From Desulfovibrio sp. (GTDB lineage: Bacteria; Desulfobacterota; Desulfovibrionia; Desulfovibrionales; Desulfovibrionaceae): DNA of 64,000 nt. Positions within the stretch are counted from its first letter, which is position 1. Every line of letters starts with the position of its first letter. The position numbers were made by a program, and so were the translations under genes. The stretch is taken from assembly GCA_031287575.1 (NCBI GenBank), contig JAITSV010000062.1, positions 62,001 to 126,000 on the forward strand. The letters are read 5' to 3'. This document shows positions 8,468 to 17,582 of this stretch, piece after piece. The notes under the pieces are model-generated. The model worked only from the letters and a program-made list of their open reading frames with translations, made no database searches and was not told the origin of the DNA.

Positions 8468-10171
8468 CTACCCCGCCCCGCTGCCCGCACCCGTCGCCCC
8501 GCTTCTGCGGCACTTCTGGATGTGCTTCAGCAGCAGGCTGCGCAGGTTGTCGGAATTGATGGGCTTGCCGATGTAGTCGTCCATGCCCGCCGCCAGGAAC
8601 TGCTCGCGGTCGCCCTTCATGGCATGGGCGGTCATGGCGATGATGGGCACGCCGCTGCTGGTGGCCATGCCCTGGGCCTTGCGCACCATGCGCGTGGCCT
8701 CCATGCCGTCCATGACCGGCATGGCGATGTCCATCAGCACCAGGTCGAATTCCTGCTTGCGCAGCGCGGGCACCACTTCGCTGCCGTCCGTCACGGACTG
8801 CACCTCGTAGCCCTGCTTTTGCAGAAACTTTTCGATGAACATCAGGTTCATGGGGTGGTCTTCCGCCACCAGGATGCGCGCCCGGCATTCCGGCTCGGGC
8901 GTCTGCACCGGTGCGCGTGCGGCTTCTTCGCCTTCCAGGCGCGCCGTGTCGAAGCGGGCCGTGAAGTGGAAGGTGCTGCCCTGACCCGGCGCACTTTCCA
9001 CGCGAATGTCCCCGCCCATGAGCAGGGCCAGCCGCTTGCAGATGGCCAGCCCGAGGCCCGTACCCTTGTGGCGGCGCGACAGCGACCCATCCGCCTGCAC
9101 GAACCGCTCGAAGATGTGTTCGCGGTGCTTGTCCAGGATGCCGGGGCCGGAATCGGTGACGGAAAATTCCAGCAGCGTCGATTCCGGCGTGGCCTGCACG
9201 GCGCGCACGGCAAGCGAAACGCGACCCGCCTCGGTAAACTTCAGGGCGTTGTCCAGCAGGTTCACCAGCACCTGTCGCAGGCGCATGGGGTCGCCCACCA
9301 GGCCGTCGGGCACGTCTTCCGGCACCAGGAAGGCAAAGCCCAGCCCCTTTTCCTCGGCCCGGTGCACGAACATGGTGTGCAGCGTGGACAGGCGCTTGCG
9401 CAGGCGGAAAACCTGGCTGTCCAGTTCCACCATGCCCGCCTCGATCTTGGAAAAGTCGAGGATGTCGTTGATCAGCGCCAGCAGCGATTCGGCGGAATTC
9501 TGCGCCGCCTCCAGGTATTCGCGCTGCTCCTCGTCCAGCGGGGTGTCCAGCGCCAGGTCCAGCATGCCCAGCACGCCGTTCATGGGGGTGCGTATCTCGT
9601 GGCTCATGGAGGCCAGGAACTCGCTCTTGGCCTTGTCCGCCGCCTCGGCGGCCTCCTTGGCCACGCGCAGTTCGCGCTCCATGCGGCGGGTTTCGGTCAC
9701 GTCGCGCACGTATTCCGCCACCATGGCCACCTGACCGGCGGCATTGCGCACCGGAAACACGGTGATGGAGCGGAAGGTGCGCGAATCGGGGTTGTACAGT
9801 TCGATGATCTTCTGGCGTCCGGTATCGAACACCTCTGCTATCTGACAGGCATCGCAGGACTTCTCGCCGCGAAAGTAGCAGCCGAAGCAGCTTCTGCCGT
9901 GCTGGTCGCCGCCCTGCGTCTCCCAGCGGACATTGTCGCCCTGCCAGTTGCTGAACACCACCTGTTCCGCCCGGTCGTGCACGGTCAGCAGGTCGGGAAT
10001 CGAGGTCAGGATGTCGCGCAGGGTGCGTTCGGCCGCAAGCGCGGCGTCACGCTCATCCCGCAACCGCGCGATTTCCGCATCCAGCGCGGCCTCGCGTGCC
10101 GTTCCGGCATCTTCGAACACCATTCCCGTCCCCTGTGCGGGCGCCTTCCACGCCGTCTCTTGCTCGCTCAT
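8468..10171 (-). CDS. Hybrid sensor histidine kinase: Cys-rich PAS, HisKA, HATPase, receiver
   Basis: Cytoplasmic hybrid kinase of 567 aa with no membrane helix. Residues 30-55 form a charged coil, and 50-160 a PAS domain containing four cysteines at about 95, 98, 106 and 109 (SCFGCYF then SCDACQ). The HisKA H-box is [16 protein letters not shown] with phospho-His near 191. The ATPase domain has the N-box LVNLLDNALKF and the G-boxes DSGPGIL and KGTGLGLAI. The C-terminal receiver (about 435-555) has the phospho-acceptor in FDLVLMDIAMPVMDG and the conserved lysine in GKPI. There is no output domain, so phosphate should pass to a separate partner. The clustered cysteines suggest a redox, Fe-S or metal input (inference). 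The start is the ATG at 10171; an in-frame ATG at 10195 is possible. Confidence 0.92.
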   Translation of the reverse strand: MSEQETAWKAPAQGTGMVFEDAGTAREAALDAEIARLRDERDAALAAERTLRDILTSIPDLLTVHDRAEQVVFSNWQGDNVRWETQGGDQHGRSCFGCYFRGEKSCDACQIAEVFDTGRQKIIELYNPDSRTFRSITVFPVRNAAGQVAMVAEYVRDVTETRRMERELRVAKEAAEAADKAKSEFLASMSHEIRTPMNGVLGMLDLALDTPLDEEQREYLEAAQNSAESLLALINDILDFSKIEAGMVELDSQVFRLRKRLSTLHTMFVHRAEEKGLGFAFLVPEDVPDGLVGDPMRLRQVLVNLLDNALKFTEAGRVSLAVRAVQATPESTLLEFSVTDSGPGILDKHREHIFERFVQADGSLSRRHKGTGLGLAICKRLALLMGGDIRVESAPGQGSTFHFTARFDTARLEGEEAARAPVQTPEPECRARILVAEDHPMNLMFIEKFLQKQGYEVQSVTDGSEVVPALRKQEFDLVLMDIAMPVMDGMEATRMVRKAQGMATSSGVPIIAMTAHAMKGDREQFLAAGMDDYIGKPINSDNLRSLLLKHIQKCRRSGATGAGSGAG

Positions 10172-10295
10172 GGCATATCCATGGATAAAAAACACGAATT
10201 GCGAAGCTCACCACAATTGCGTTTCTGTATCCCAAATCCACGGGCATGGGCAACGGTTTTGACAATCCGCGCCCGACGCGGAATTGGCGCGCGCC

Positions 10296-10314
10296 GGGGC
10301 TTCAAAAAAGCCCC
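10296..10314. other. Small hairpin in the kinase/rfbC divergent region
   Basis: GGGGCTT (10296-10302) pairs with AAGCCCC (10308-10314) around an A-rich loop, 53 bp before the rfbC start. The 195-bp divergent region also contains TTGACA at 10259-10264, without a good -10 at the expected distance. The role of the hairpin is unknown; it could lie in the rfbC leader. Confidence 0.3.
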
Positions 10315-10366
10315 CCGATCGGGTAAGCGCTTTGGGGATTCCACATTCACAGGCACCGGAGGCCTC

Positions 10367-10957
10367 GTGCAGATCATCGAAACCGGCATTCCCGGCCTGC
10401 TCCGTATGGAACCGCGCGTATTCCGCGACGAACGCGGCTTCTTTCTCGAAACCTACCGCCGCGAACTGTTCGATCGCCTGGGCGTGTCCGCCGGGTTCGT
10501 GCAGGACAACCACGCCCGGTCGGAACAGCCCGGCGTGCTGCGCGGCCTGCACTTTCAGCTGCCCCCCGCCACCCAGGCCAAGCTGGTATGGGTTACCCGC
10601 GGCGCGGTCTTCGACGTGGCCGTGGACCTGCGTGCGGGCTCGCCCACATACGGGCAGTGGTACGGCTGCGAACTGAGCGAACGCAACTTCGCGCGGCTGT
10701 TCGTGCCGCGCGGCTTCGCCCACGGGTACATGACCCTGGAGCCGGGCACCGAGTTCCAGTACAAGGTCGACGCCTACTACTCGCCGGAACACGACGCGGG
10801 CATCGCCTGGGACGACCCGGACCTGGGCATCACCTGGCCGGACATCGCCCCCCTCCTGCCCATTCTTTCGGACAAGGACCGCAGCCTGCCCCGGCTGCGC
10901 GATTTCCAGTCGCCGTTCACCTTCGAACCCGCCTCCCAGGCAAAGGCCGACGCATGA
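10367..10957 (+). CDS. rfbC: dTDP-4-dehydrorhamnose 3,5-epimerase
   Basis: RmlC-type cupin that epimerises C3 and C5 of dTDP-4-keto-6-deoxyglucose on the way to dTDP-L-rhamnose. The 196-aa product has IPGLLRMEPRVFRDERGFFLETY, the active-site RGLHFQLPPATQAKLVWV with the catalytic His, and FVPRGFAHGYMTL. It ends with the usual WDDPDLGITWP and SDKDRSLPRL. The start is a GTG at 10367 preceded by GGAGG at ideal spacing; the frame is open far upstream only because it runs antisense through a GC-rich kinase gene. The next gene overlaps its stop by ATGA. rmlA, B and D are not in the window. Confidence 0.96.
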   Translation: MQIIETGIPGLLRMEPRVFRDERGFFLETYRRELFDRLGVSAGFVQDNHARSEQPGVLRGLHFQLPPATQAKLVWVTRGAVFDVAVDLRAGSPTYGQWYGCELSERNFARLFVPRGFAHGYMTLEPGTEFQYKVDAYYSPEHDAGIAWDDPDLGITWPDIAPLLPILSDKDRSLPRLRDFQSPFTFEPASQAKADA

Positions 10958-12459
10958 CCATATCCCCCGCCAACGCCGCCCTCACCCCGCTCGACCGCTG
11001 CCATGCCGTCATCCTGGCGGGCGGCTCCGGCACCCGGCTGTGGCCCCTTTCACGCGCGCTGTTTCCCAAACAGCTGCTGGCCCTGAACGGCGACCTTTCC
11101 CTGCTCCAGCAAACCGTGCGCCGCGTGCTTTCGCTGTTCCCGCCAGAGCGGGTGCACATCGTGACCAACGAGGAGCACGTGTTCGAAGTGCGCGCCCAGG
11201 CCCGCTCCCTGGACGAACGCCTGGACACCCAGGTGCTGGCCGAGCCGGTGGGCCGTAACACCCTGCCCGCCATCTTGCTGGGCCTGGATGCTGCCATGAA
11301 CGCCGCCATGGGTGATGCGGAAGCGGACGGCGCCGCCCTGCCCCCGCTGCTGGCGGTGTTCCCTTCCGACCACCAACTGCACGACGAGACCCGCTGGGGG
11401 GCCGCCGTCACGCGCGGTGCCGGTCTTGCCGCCGAGGGCTGGACCGTCACCTTCGGGGTGCCGCCCACCACGCCGGAAACGGGCTACGGCTACATTCGCC
11501 GGGGTGAACTTCTGTCAAACGCCGATGCCGCCCCGCAAGGCGCGGCCTTCGCCGTGGATGGCTTCGTCGAAAAGCCGGACCTGGAAACCGCGCGCGGCTT
11601 TCTGCGCCAGGGCATGCATTTCTGGAACAGCGGCATGTTCGTGTTCAACGGCGGCGTGCTGCTGGCGGCGGTGGAACGCTTTCAGCCAAAGCTCGCCGCC
11701 TGGTGGACCACCCGCACGGACACCACCCTGGCCCCCGGCATCCCGCTTACCCACGGCTACTCCACCCTGCCGTCCATATCCATAGACTACGGCATCATGG
11801 AGCACGTGGACCGCATCGCCGTGGTGGAGGCCGACTTCGGCTGGGACGACCTGGGCAGTTGGGAAGCGCTGTACCGCCTGGGCGCCAAGGACGAACGCGG
11901 CTGCGTGATCCAGGGCGACACCATGGCGCTGGACTGCGACGACTGCCTGCTGCTCTCGCGCGGGGGCAAGCTGGTGGCCATCGGACTTACGGACGTCATC
12001 GCCGTGCAGACCCGCGACGCCACCCTCATCTGCGCCAAGGACCAGGTGCAGCGGGTGAAGGACGTGGTGGAAAGGCTGAAGATCGAAAAAAGCCCGCTGG
12101 TGGACGTGCACCTTACCGTGCGCCGCCCCTGGGGCAACTACACGGTGCTCGACGAAGGGCCCGGCCGCAAGGTCAAGCGCATAGAGGTGAACCCCGGCGC
12201 GCGCCTGTCGCTGCAGATGCATCATCACCGCAGCGAACACTGGGTGGTGGCGAAAGGCGCCGCGCTTGTGCAGGTTGGCAACGAGGAACGCACCCTGACC
12301 GAGAATGAATGGGTGGACATCCCGAAAGCCACGCTTCACCGGTTGACCAACCCGGGGCGCATTCCTCTTGAACTCATTGAAATCCAAAGTGGTCCGTATT
12401 TGGGCGAAGACGACATCGTTCGCTTCGACGACGTGTACGGACGCCGCAAGGAGGGCTGA
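10954..12459 (+). CDS. Mannose-1-phosphate guanylyltransferase / mannose-6-phosphate isomerase (bifunctional)
   Basis: Makes GDP-mannose from mannose-1-P and GTP; the C-terminal cupin interconverts fructose-6-P and mannose-6-P (type II PMI, ManC/CpsB/AlgA family). The 501-aa protein has the nucleotidyltransferase signature VILAGGSGTRLWPLSR near residue 20 and FVEKPDLETA. The C-terminal isomerase domain (about 345-490) shows RPWGNYTVL and the metal-site LSLQMHHHRSEHWVV. Length and domain order are normal. It is translationally coupled to rfbC (ATGA) and supplies GDP-mannose for gmd and fcl at the left end. The qrc operon starts 165 bp downstream with its own promoter. Confidence 0.97.
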   Translation: MTISPANAALTPLDRCHAVILAGGSGTRLWPLSRALFPKQLLALNGDLSLLQQTVRRVLSLFPPERVHIVTNEEHVFEVRAQARSLDERLDTQVLAEPVGRNTLPAILLGLDAAMNAAMGDAEADGAALPPLLAVFPSDHQLHDETRWGAAVTRGAGLAAEGWTVTFGVPPTTPETGYGYIRRGELLSNADAAPQGAAFAVDGFVEKPDLETARGFLRQGMHFWNSGMFVFNGGVLLAAVERFQPKLAAWWTTRTDTTLAPGIPLTHGYSTLPSISIDYGIMEHVDRIAVVEADFGWDDLGSWEALYRLGAKDERGCVIQGDTMALDCDDCLLLSRGGKLVAIGLTDVIAVQTRDATLICAKDQVQRVKDVVERLKIEKSPLVDVHLTVRRPWGNYTVLDEGPGRKVKRIEVNPGARLSLQMHHHRSEHWVVAKGAALVQVGNEERTLTENEWVDIPKATLHRLTNPGRIPLELIEIQSGPYLGEDDIVRFDDVYGRRKEG

Positions 12460-12482
12460 GCGGCCGTTCAGGCGGCTCGTCA

Positions 12483-12560
12483 TTTCACCTAGTTGCGCGA
12501 AATGGAAGCGGATTCGTGAAATATTTCACCTTGACAGCCTTTCAAACTGTCGCCTAGTAA
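12483..12560 (+). promoter_or_regulatory. qrc promoter with palindromic operator
   Basis: The -35 box is a perfect TTGACA at 12531-12536. A candidate -10 is TAGTAA at 12555-12560 (18-bp spacer). One base upstream of the -35 lies the perfect 14-bp palindrome GTGAAATATTTCAC (12516-12529). TTTCACCT occurs at 12483-12490 and again at 12524-12531, 41 bp apart (four helical turns), and CATTTC/GAAATG flank 12481-12504. The palindrome core fits both the Rex operator core and a CRP/HcpR-type GTGA-N6-TCAC site; the sequence cannot separate these. Its position next to -35 suggests repression or class II-like control of qrc. Confidence 0.6.
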
Positions 12561-12624
12561 GGTTGTCGTGGCAAGTGTGGGCATTCGTTATTCATCTCTC
12601 AAATCAGCTAATGAGGCGAAGGGT

Positions 12625-13260
12625 ATGGAGGACAGGCAGTTAAACAGTTCAGGCTGCGCGACGGATGGCGGGAAGTGCTGCGGCGGCGGCATCACCCCGT
12701 TTCTCGTGGGCCTGGTCGTGTCGCTCATCTTCGGCTGGTGGGTGTTCCCGGACATGATCTACAGCAAGAAGGAACAACCGATACGCTTCAGCCATAAGGT
12801 GCACATGGAAAGCGCGGGCATGGAATGCAAGCAGTGTCACGTGCTGCGTGAGGACGGGACCTTCGCGGGTCTGCCCTCCACGGCCAGCTGTGCCGACTGT
12901 CATTCCGACGTCATGGGTTCCGACCCCGAGGAAGCCCGCTTCGTCAACGAGTACGTGAAAACCGGCAAGGAAGTTAAGTGGCTGGTCTACCAGATCCAGC
13001 CCGACAACGTCTTCTTCAGCCATGCCGCCCATTCCCTTGACGGCTGCAACCAGTGTCACGACTTCAAGGAGTCGGAACTGTGCGCCCAGTGCCACCCCGA
13101 CGTGGCCAACTCCGACAGCGCACCGACCCACTTCGAGAACAAGCTGACCGGTTACAGCAAGCAAACCATGAAGATGTGGCAATGCGAACGCTGTCACGCC
13201 AATGAGAACCACTACGGCGTGACGAATTCCAGCAATGCCTGCTTCGTCTGCCACAAGTAA
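12625..13260 (+). CDS. qrcA: Quinone reductase complex subunit QrcA, hexahaem cytochrome c
   Basis: Membrane-anchored periplasmic multihaem cytochrome that takes electrons from type I tetrahaem cytochrome c3 and feeds them into Qrc, which reduces menaquinone during sulfate respiration on H2 or formate. The 211-aa protein has one N-terminal membrane anchor (ITPFLVGLVVSLIFGWWVF, about residues 26-45) and six CxxCH haem motifs: CKQCH, CADCH, CNQCH, CAQCH, CERCH and CFVCH. Four cysteines before the anchor (GCATDGGKCCGG) are unusual. The ATG at 12625 is preceded by GAGGCGAAGGG. It is the first gene of qrcABCD, 12 bp before qrcB. Confidence 0.97.
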   Translation: MEDRQLNSSGCATDGGKCCGGGITPFLVGLVVSLIFGWWVFPDMIYSKKEQPIRFSHKVHMESAGMECKQCHVLREDGTFAGLPSTASCADCHSDVMGSDPEEARFVNEYVKTGKEVKWLVYQIQPDNVFFSHAAHSLDGCNQCHDFKESELCAQCHPDVANSDSAPTHFENKLTGYSKQTMKMWQCERCHANENHYGVTNSSNACFVCHK

Positions 13261-13272
13261 AGGGGTGGTGCT

Positions 13273-15348
13273 ATGGCTCTGGACAGAAGAGGTTTCCTGA
13301 AGTTCATCGGCGGCGCCACCGCGGGTATTCTCGCCACCCCCGTCGTCTGGAAAAGCCTGGACGACGTGTCCATCTGGACGCAGAACTGGTCGTGGATTCC
13401 CCGCAACATCGACGGCGCCAACTCGTACGTGCCCACCGTCAGCAAGCTGTGCCCGTCCGCCGTCGGCGTGAAGGTGCGGCTGGTGGACGGCCGCCCGGTG
13501 CGCGTGCTGACCAACAACGATCATCCCCTCGGCGGCGGGCTTTCGTCCATCGCCGCGGCGGAAGTGCAGCTGCTGTACAGCCCCTCCCGCATGAAACGCC
13601 CCCTCAAGCGTACCGCCGACGGAGCGTACGTGGGCATCACCTGGGAAGAGGCGGAAGCCATGCTGGTGGAAGGCCTGAAAAAGGCCAAGGGCGGCGACAA
13701 GCTTGCCGTCGTCTCCGGTGACGAAACCGGCACCATCAACGAGCTGTTCACGGCGCTGGCCGCCGAGATGGGCTCCAAGTCCTGCTTCCTCATGCCCGGC
13801 GAGGCCCAGTCCGCCGCCAAGGCGTGGGAACTGATGGGCGGCGAAGGCCAGGTGGGCTACGACATCGAGAAGAGCGACTACGTGCTCGCCATCGGTGCCA
13901 ACGTGCTCGAAACCTGGGGCCCGGTCATCCGCAACCGCCACGCCTTCCGGGTGGGCCGCCCCCATGGCGAAGCCCCGGCCGTGCGTTTCGCCTATGCGGG
14001 TCCGGTGCAGAACAACACCGCCGCCACCGCCGACGCGTGGCTGGCCATCCGCCCCGGCACCGAAGCGGTGCTGGCGCTGGGCCTGGCCAACCTGCTGATC
14101 AAGGCGGGCGCCACCAGCCCCGCCGCCGACTTCGCGGACTTCAAGGCCCTGGCCGCCAAGTTCACCCCCGAACAGGTGGCGGCGCAGACCGGCGTGGACG
14201 CCAAGCGCCTTGCCGCGGTTGCCCAGGAACTGGCCAAGGCCAAGCGGCCGCTGGTCATCGCCGGGTCCGAGTTCGGACAGGGCGGCGGCGCGGCCCCCGT
14301 GCTGGCCGGCCTTGCCCTGAACGCGCTGCTGGGCTCCATGAACCGCGAAGGCGGCATCCGTGCCCTGCCCTACGCCCGCAAGGTGGTGCCTGCCGCCATG
14401 GACCGCAAGGCCCTGCTGCAGAACGACCTGGTGGCGTGGCTCGGCAAGGTGGCCTCCGGCAAGTCCGCCGCCCCGCAGGCGGTGGTCTTCTACGAAGCCA
14501 ACCCCGTCTACGCGCTGCCCCAGGCCGACGCCATCAAGGCCACGCTGGCCAAGGTGCCCTTCAAGGTGGCCTTCACCAGCTTCCTCGATGAAACCGCCAT
14601 GGCCTGCGACCTCGTGCTGCCGGTGCCCATGGGTCTCGAACGCTTCGACGACGTGGACACCCCCTACGGCTGCGGCCAGGTGGTCTACGCCCTTGCCGTG
14701 CCCGCGCTGGCGCCCCTGGTGGACGCCCGCCCGGCCGGCGACGTGGTCATCGGCGTGGCGAAAAAGCTGGGCGCCGACCTTGGCGTTGCCGCCTTCGCCG
14801 ACGCCCTGAAGGCCAAGGCCGAAGCCCGCGGCGCGAGCTTCACCGAACCTTCGACCACCAACGCGCACGTGAGCGCAGCGGTGCTGCCGGCCAACGGCAT
14901 CGCCCTGCGCGCCGACGTACTTTCCAAGGCCATCGACGTGAAGGCCCCGGCCTTCCCCGTCGCCCTCGCCCCGGTCGCCAAGCTGAACGTGGGCACCAGC
15001 AAGACCGCCACCCCGCCCTTCAACACCAAGACCGTCCGGCGCTGGGAAATCCAGGGCACGGAACTCTACGTGATGATGAACGGGGCCACGGCCGCCAAGC
15101 TGGGCCTGCAGAAGCACGACCGCATCGAGCTCTCGAACCCCGCCGGAAAATTCACGGCGCGGGTGAACCTGTTCGAAGGCGTCATCAACGATACGGTGGC
15201 CGTCCCTGCCGGGCACGGGCACACCGCCTTCGACGAGTTCAGCAAGGGCAAGGGCGAAAACGTCATGCGCCTGCTCGCAGCTGGTGCGGAACCCGGCACG
15301 GGCCTTTCGGTCTGGACCAGCGCCGGCGTAAACATCGCCAAAGCATAA
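13273..15348 (+). CDS. qrcB: Quinone reductase complex subunit QrcB, molybdopterin-oxidoreductase-like protein
   Basis: Large periplasmic subunit of Qrc, 691 aa, related to molybdopterin oxidoreductases. The N-terminus has a Tat signal (DRRGFLKF, then a hydrophobic core) for folded export. Family members that carry an [4Fe-4S] cluster have four N-terminal cysteines; here the matching region, SKLCPSAVGVKV, keeps only one, so no such cluster can form. This matches published work describing QrcB as lacking the catalytic cofactor. The fold remains recognisable, including the C-terminal barrel region (HDRIELSNPAGKFTARV). It probably serves as a structural or electron-route subunit. An AAAGGGG site precedes the ATG; qrcC follows after 12 bp. 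Confidence 0.95.
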   Translation: MALDRRGFLKFIGGATAGILATPVVWKSLDDVSIWTQNWSWIPRNIDGANSYVPTVSKLCPSAVGVKVRLVDGRPVRVLTNNDHPLGGGLSSIAAAEVQLLYSPSRMKRPLKRTADGAYVGITWEEAEAMLVEGLKKAKGGDKLAVVSGDETGTINELFTALAAEMGSKSCFLMPGEAQSAAKAWELMGGEGQVGYDIEKSDYVLAIGANVLETWGPVIRNRHAFRVGRPHGEAPAVRFAYAGPVQNNTAATADAWLAIRPGTEAVLALGLANLLIKAGATSPAADFADFKALAAKFTPEQVAAQTGVDAKRLAAVAQELAKAKRPLVIAGSEFGQGGGAAPVLAGLALNALLGSMNREGGIRALPYARKVVPAAMDRKALLQNDLVAWLGKVASGKSAAPQAVVFYEANPVYALPQADAIKATLAKVPFKVAFTSFLDETAMACDLVLPVPMGLERFDDVDTPYGCGQVVYALAVPALAPLVDARPAGDVVIGVAKKLGADLGVAAFADALKAKAEARGASFTEPSTTNAHVSAAVLPANGIALRADVLSKAIDVKAPAFPVALAPVAKLNVGTSKTATPPFNTKTVRRWEIQGTELYVMMNGATAAKLGLQKHDRIELSNPAGKFTARVNLFEGVINDTVAVPAGHGHTAFDEFSKGKGENVMRLLAAGAEPGTGLSVWTSAGVNIAKA

Positions 15349-15360
15349 GGAACGTACGTC

Positions 15361-16128
<768 letters not shown>

Positions 16129-16137
16129 GGGGCGGCC

Positions 16138-17391
16138 ATGGATAAGAACTACGACCTTCCCATCGACGCCGCGCTGTTCCCCGAAGGCTGCACGCGCTGC
16201 TCGCTGTCCAAGTTCCTGGTCTGGATCACCATTGTCATGGCCGTGTTCGGTTGGGGCCTGTACGCCGCCTACCGGGTGCTGGCCGAAGGCCTGGGCGTGA
16301 CCGGCCTGGACGACTACTTCGGGTTCGGGCTGTGGATCACCTTCGACCTCGCGGTCATCGCGCTGGGCGCGGGGGCGTTCTTCACGGGCCTGCTCCGCTA
16401 CATCCTGAACATCGACCCGCTGAAGAACATCATCAATCTCACCGTAATAGTGGGCTTCCTGTGCTACTCGGGCGCCATGCTCGTCCTGGTGCTCGACGTG
16501 GGCCAGCCGCTGCGCGCATGGTTCGGCTACTGGCACGCCAACGTGCACTCCATGCTGACGGAAGTGATCTTCTGCATCACCTGCTACTGCCTCGTGCTGG
16601 TCATCGAGTACGTCCCGCTGATCCTCGAGCAGAAGCAGCTGAACAGCAACAAGCTGGTGCACGCCATTGCCCACAACTTCCACCTGATGATGCCGCTCTT
16701 CGCCGGCATCGGCGCCTTCCTGTCCACGTTCCACCAGGGGTCGCTGGGTGGCATGTACGGCGTGCTCTTCGCCCGCCCGTACGTGGCGCGCGACGGCTTC
16801 TTCATCTGGCCCTGGACCTTCTTCCTGTATGTCCTTTCCGCCGTGGGTTCCGGGCCGGTGTTCACCGTGCTCGTGTGCACCATCATGGAAAAGATGACCG
16901 GCAAGCAGCTGGTCAGCTGGGAAATCAAGAGCCTGATGGGCAAGATCGCCGGCACCATGCTGACCGTGTACATGGTCTTCAAGCTGGCGGACACCTGGGC
17001 GTGGGCCAACGGCATCCTGCCCCGCTCCGGCCTGACCTTCGACCAGGTCTTCTACGGCTGGATCTACGGCAAGTGGCTGCTGTGGGCGGAACTGTTCGCC
17101 TGCGGCGTGCTGCCCGCCATCATCCTGATCATCCCGTCCACGCGCAACAACCGCACGCTGTTCTACACGGCGGCGATCCTGGACTGCATCGGGGTGACCA
17201 TCAACCGCTACGTCATGACCGTGCAGGCCCTGGCCGCGCCGGTGATGCCCTTCGACAGCTGGGAAACCTACGCCCCCAACTGGGCGGAATGGGGCGCCAG
17301 CGCCATGATCATGGCCTACGCGGCACTGATCCTCAGCCTGTCGTACCGCTACCTGCCGGTGTTCCCGCAGGAAGTGAAGCTGAACAAGTAG
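16138..17391 (+). CDS. qrcD: Quinone reductase complex subunit QrcD, NrfD/PsrC-type membrane protein
   Basis: Integral membrane subunit of 417 aa that binds menaquinone. About ten hydrophobic helices can be counted, for example FLVWITIVMAVFGWGLY, the segment around LWITFDLAVIALGAGAFF, and a late one at IMAYAALILSLSYRYL. This is the NrfD/PsrC family pattern. It is the last gene of qrcABCD (nine bases after qrcC) and is followed by a strong terminator. Through it, periplasmic electrons enter the quinone pool that feeds Qmo and AprAB. Start ATG at 16138; the preceding GGGGGCGG could serve as the ribosome site. Confidence 0.97.
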   Translation: MDKNYDLPIDAALFPEGCTRCSLSKFLVWITIVMAVFGWGLYAAYRVLAEGLGVTGLDDYFGFGLWITFDLAVIALGAGAFFTGLLRYILNIDPLKNIINLTVIVGFLCYSGAMLVLVLDVGQPLRAWFGYWHANVHSMLTEVIFCITCYCLVLVIEYVPLILEQKQLNSNKLVHAIAHNFHLMMPLFAGIGAFLSTFHQGSLGGMYGVLFARPYVARDGFFIWPWTFFLYVLSAVGSGPVFTVLVCTIMEKMTGKQLVSWEIKSLMGKIAGTMLTVYMVFKLADTWAWANGILPRSGLTFDQVFYGWIYGKWLLWAELFACGVLPAIILIIPSTRNNRTLFYTAAILDCIGVTINRYVMTVQALAAPVMPFDSWETYAPNWAEWGASAMIMAYAALILSLSYRYLPVFPQEVKLNK

Positions 17392-17427
17392 GCTGACGGC
17401 CGCAAGGCCATACGCCACCGCCTTCCG

Positions 17428-17460
17428 GGGCGGGACAGGTTGCCCTGTCCCGCCCTTTTT
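17428..17460 (+). terminator. Intrinsic terminator of the qrc operon
   Basis: GGGCGGGACAGG (17428-17439) pairs perfectly with CCTGTCCCGCCC (17444-17455) over a four-base loop, followed by TTTTT. It lies 37 bp after the qrcD stop. Confidence 0.93.
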
Positions 17461-17582
17461 CATGGCAGGGGGCCCGGAAGGCAGGGCCTGTGCAGGCACG
17501 CCCTTTTTTCTCGCCCACCACCATCCCGTCCGCGCCGGGCACCTTGGCAGGGGGCGTGTTGCGGCGTATGCTGCGCCACAGA

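Noticed and set aside
7898-10957. Open frame of about 1000 codons on the + strand covering the hybrid kinase gene
   Set aside because: It is the antisense shadow of the minus-strand kinase in GC-rich DNA; only its last 196 codons (rfbC) look like protein and have a ribosome site.
12649-15222. Minus-strand open frame of about 850 codons across qrcA and qrcB
   Set aside because: His/Gly/Val-rich shadow translation of strongly recognisable + strand genes.
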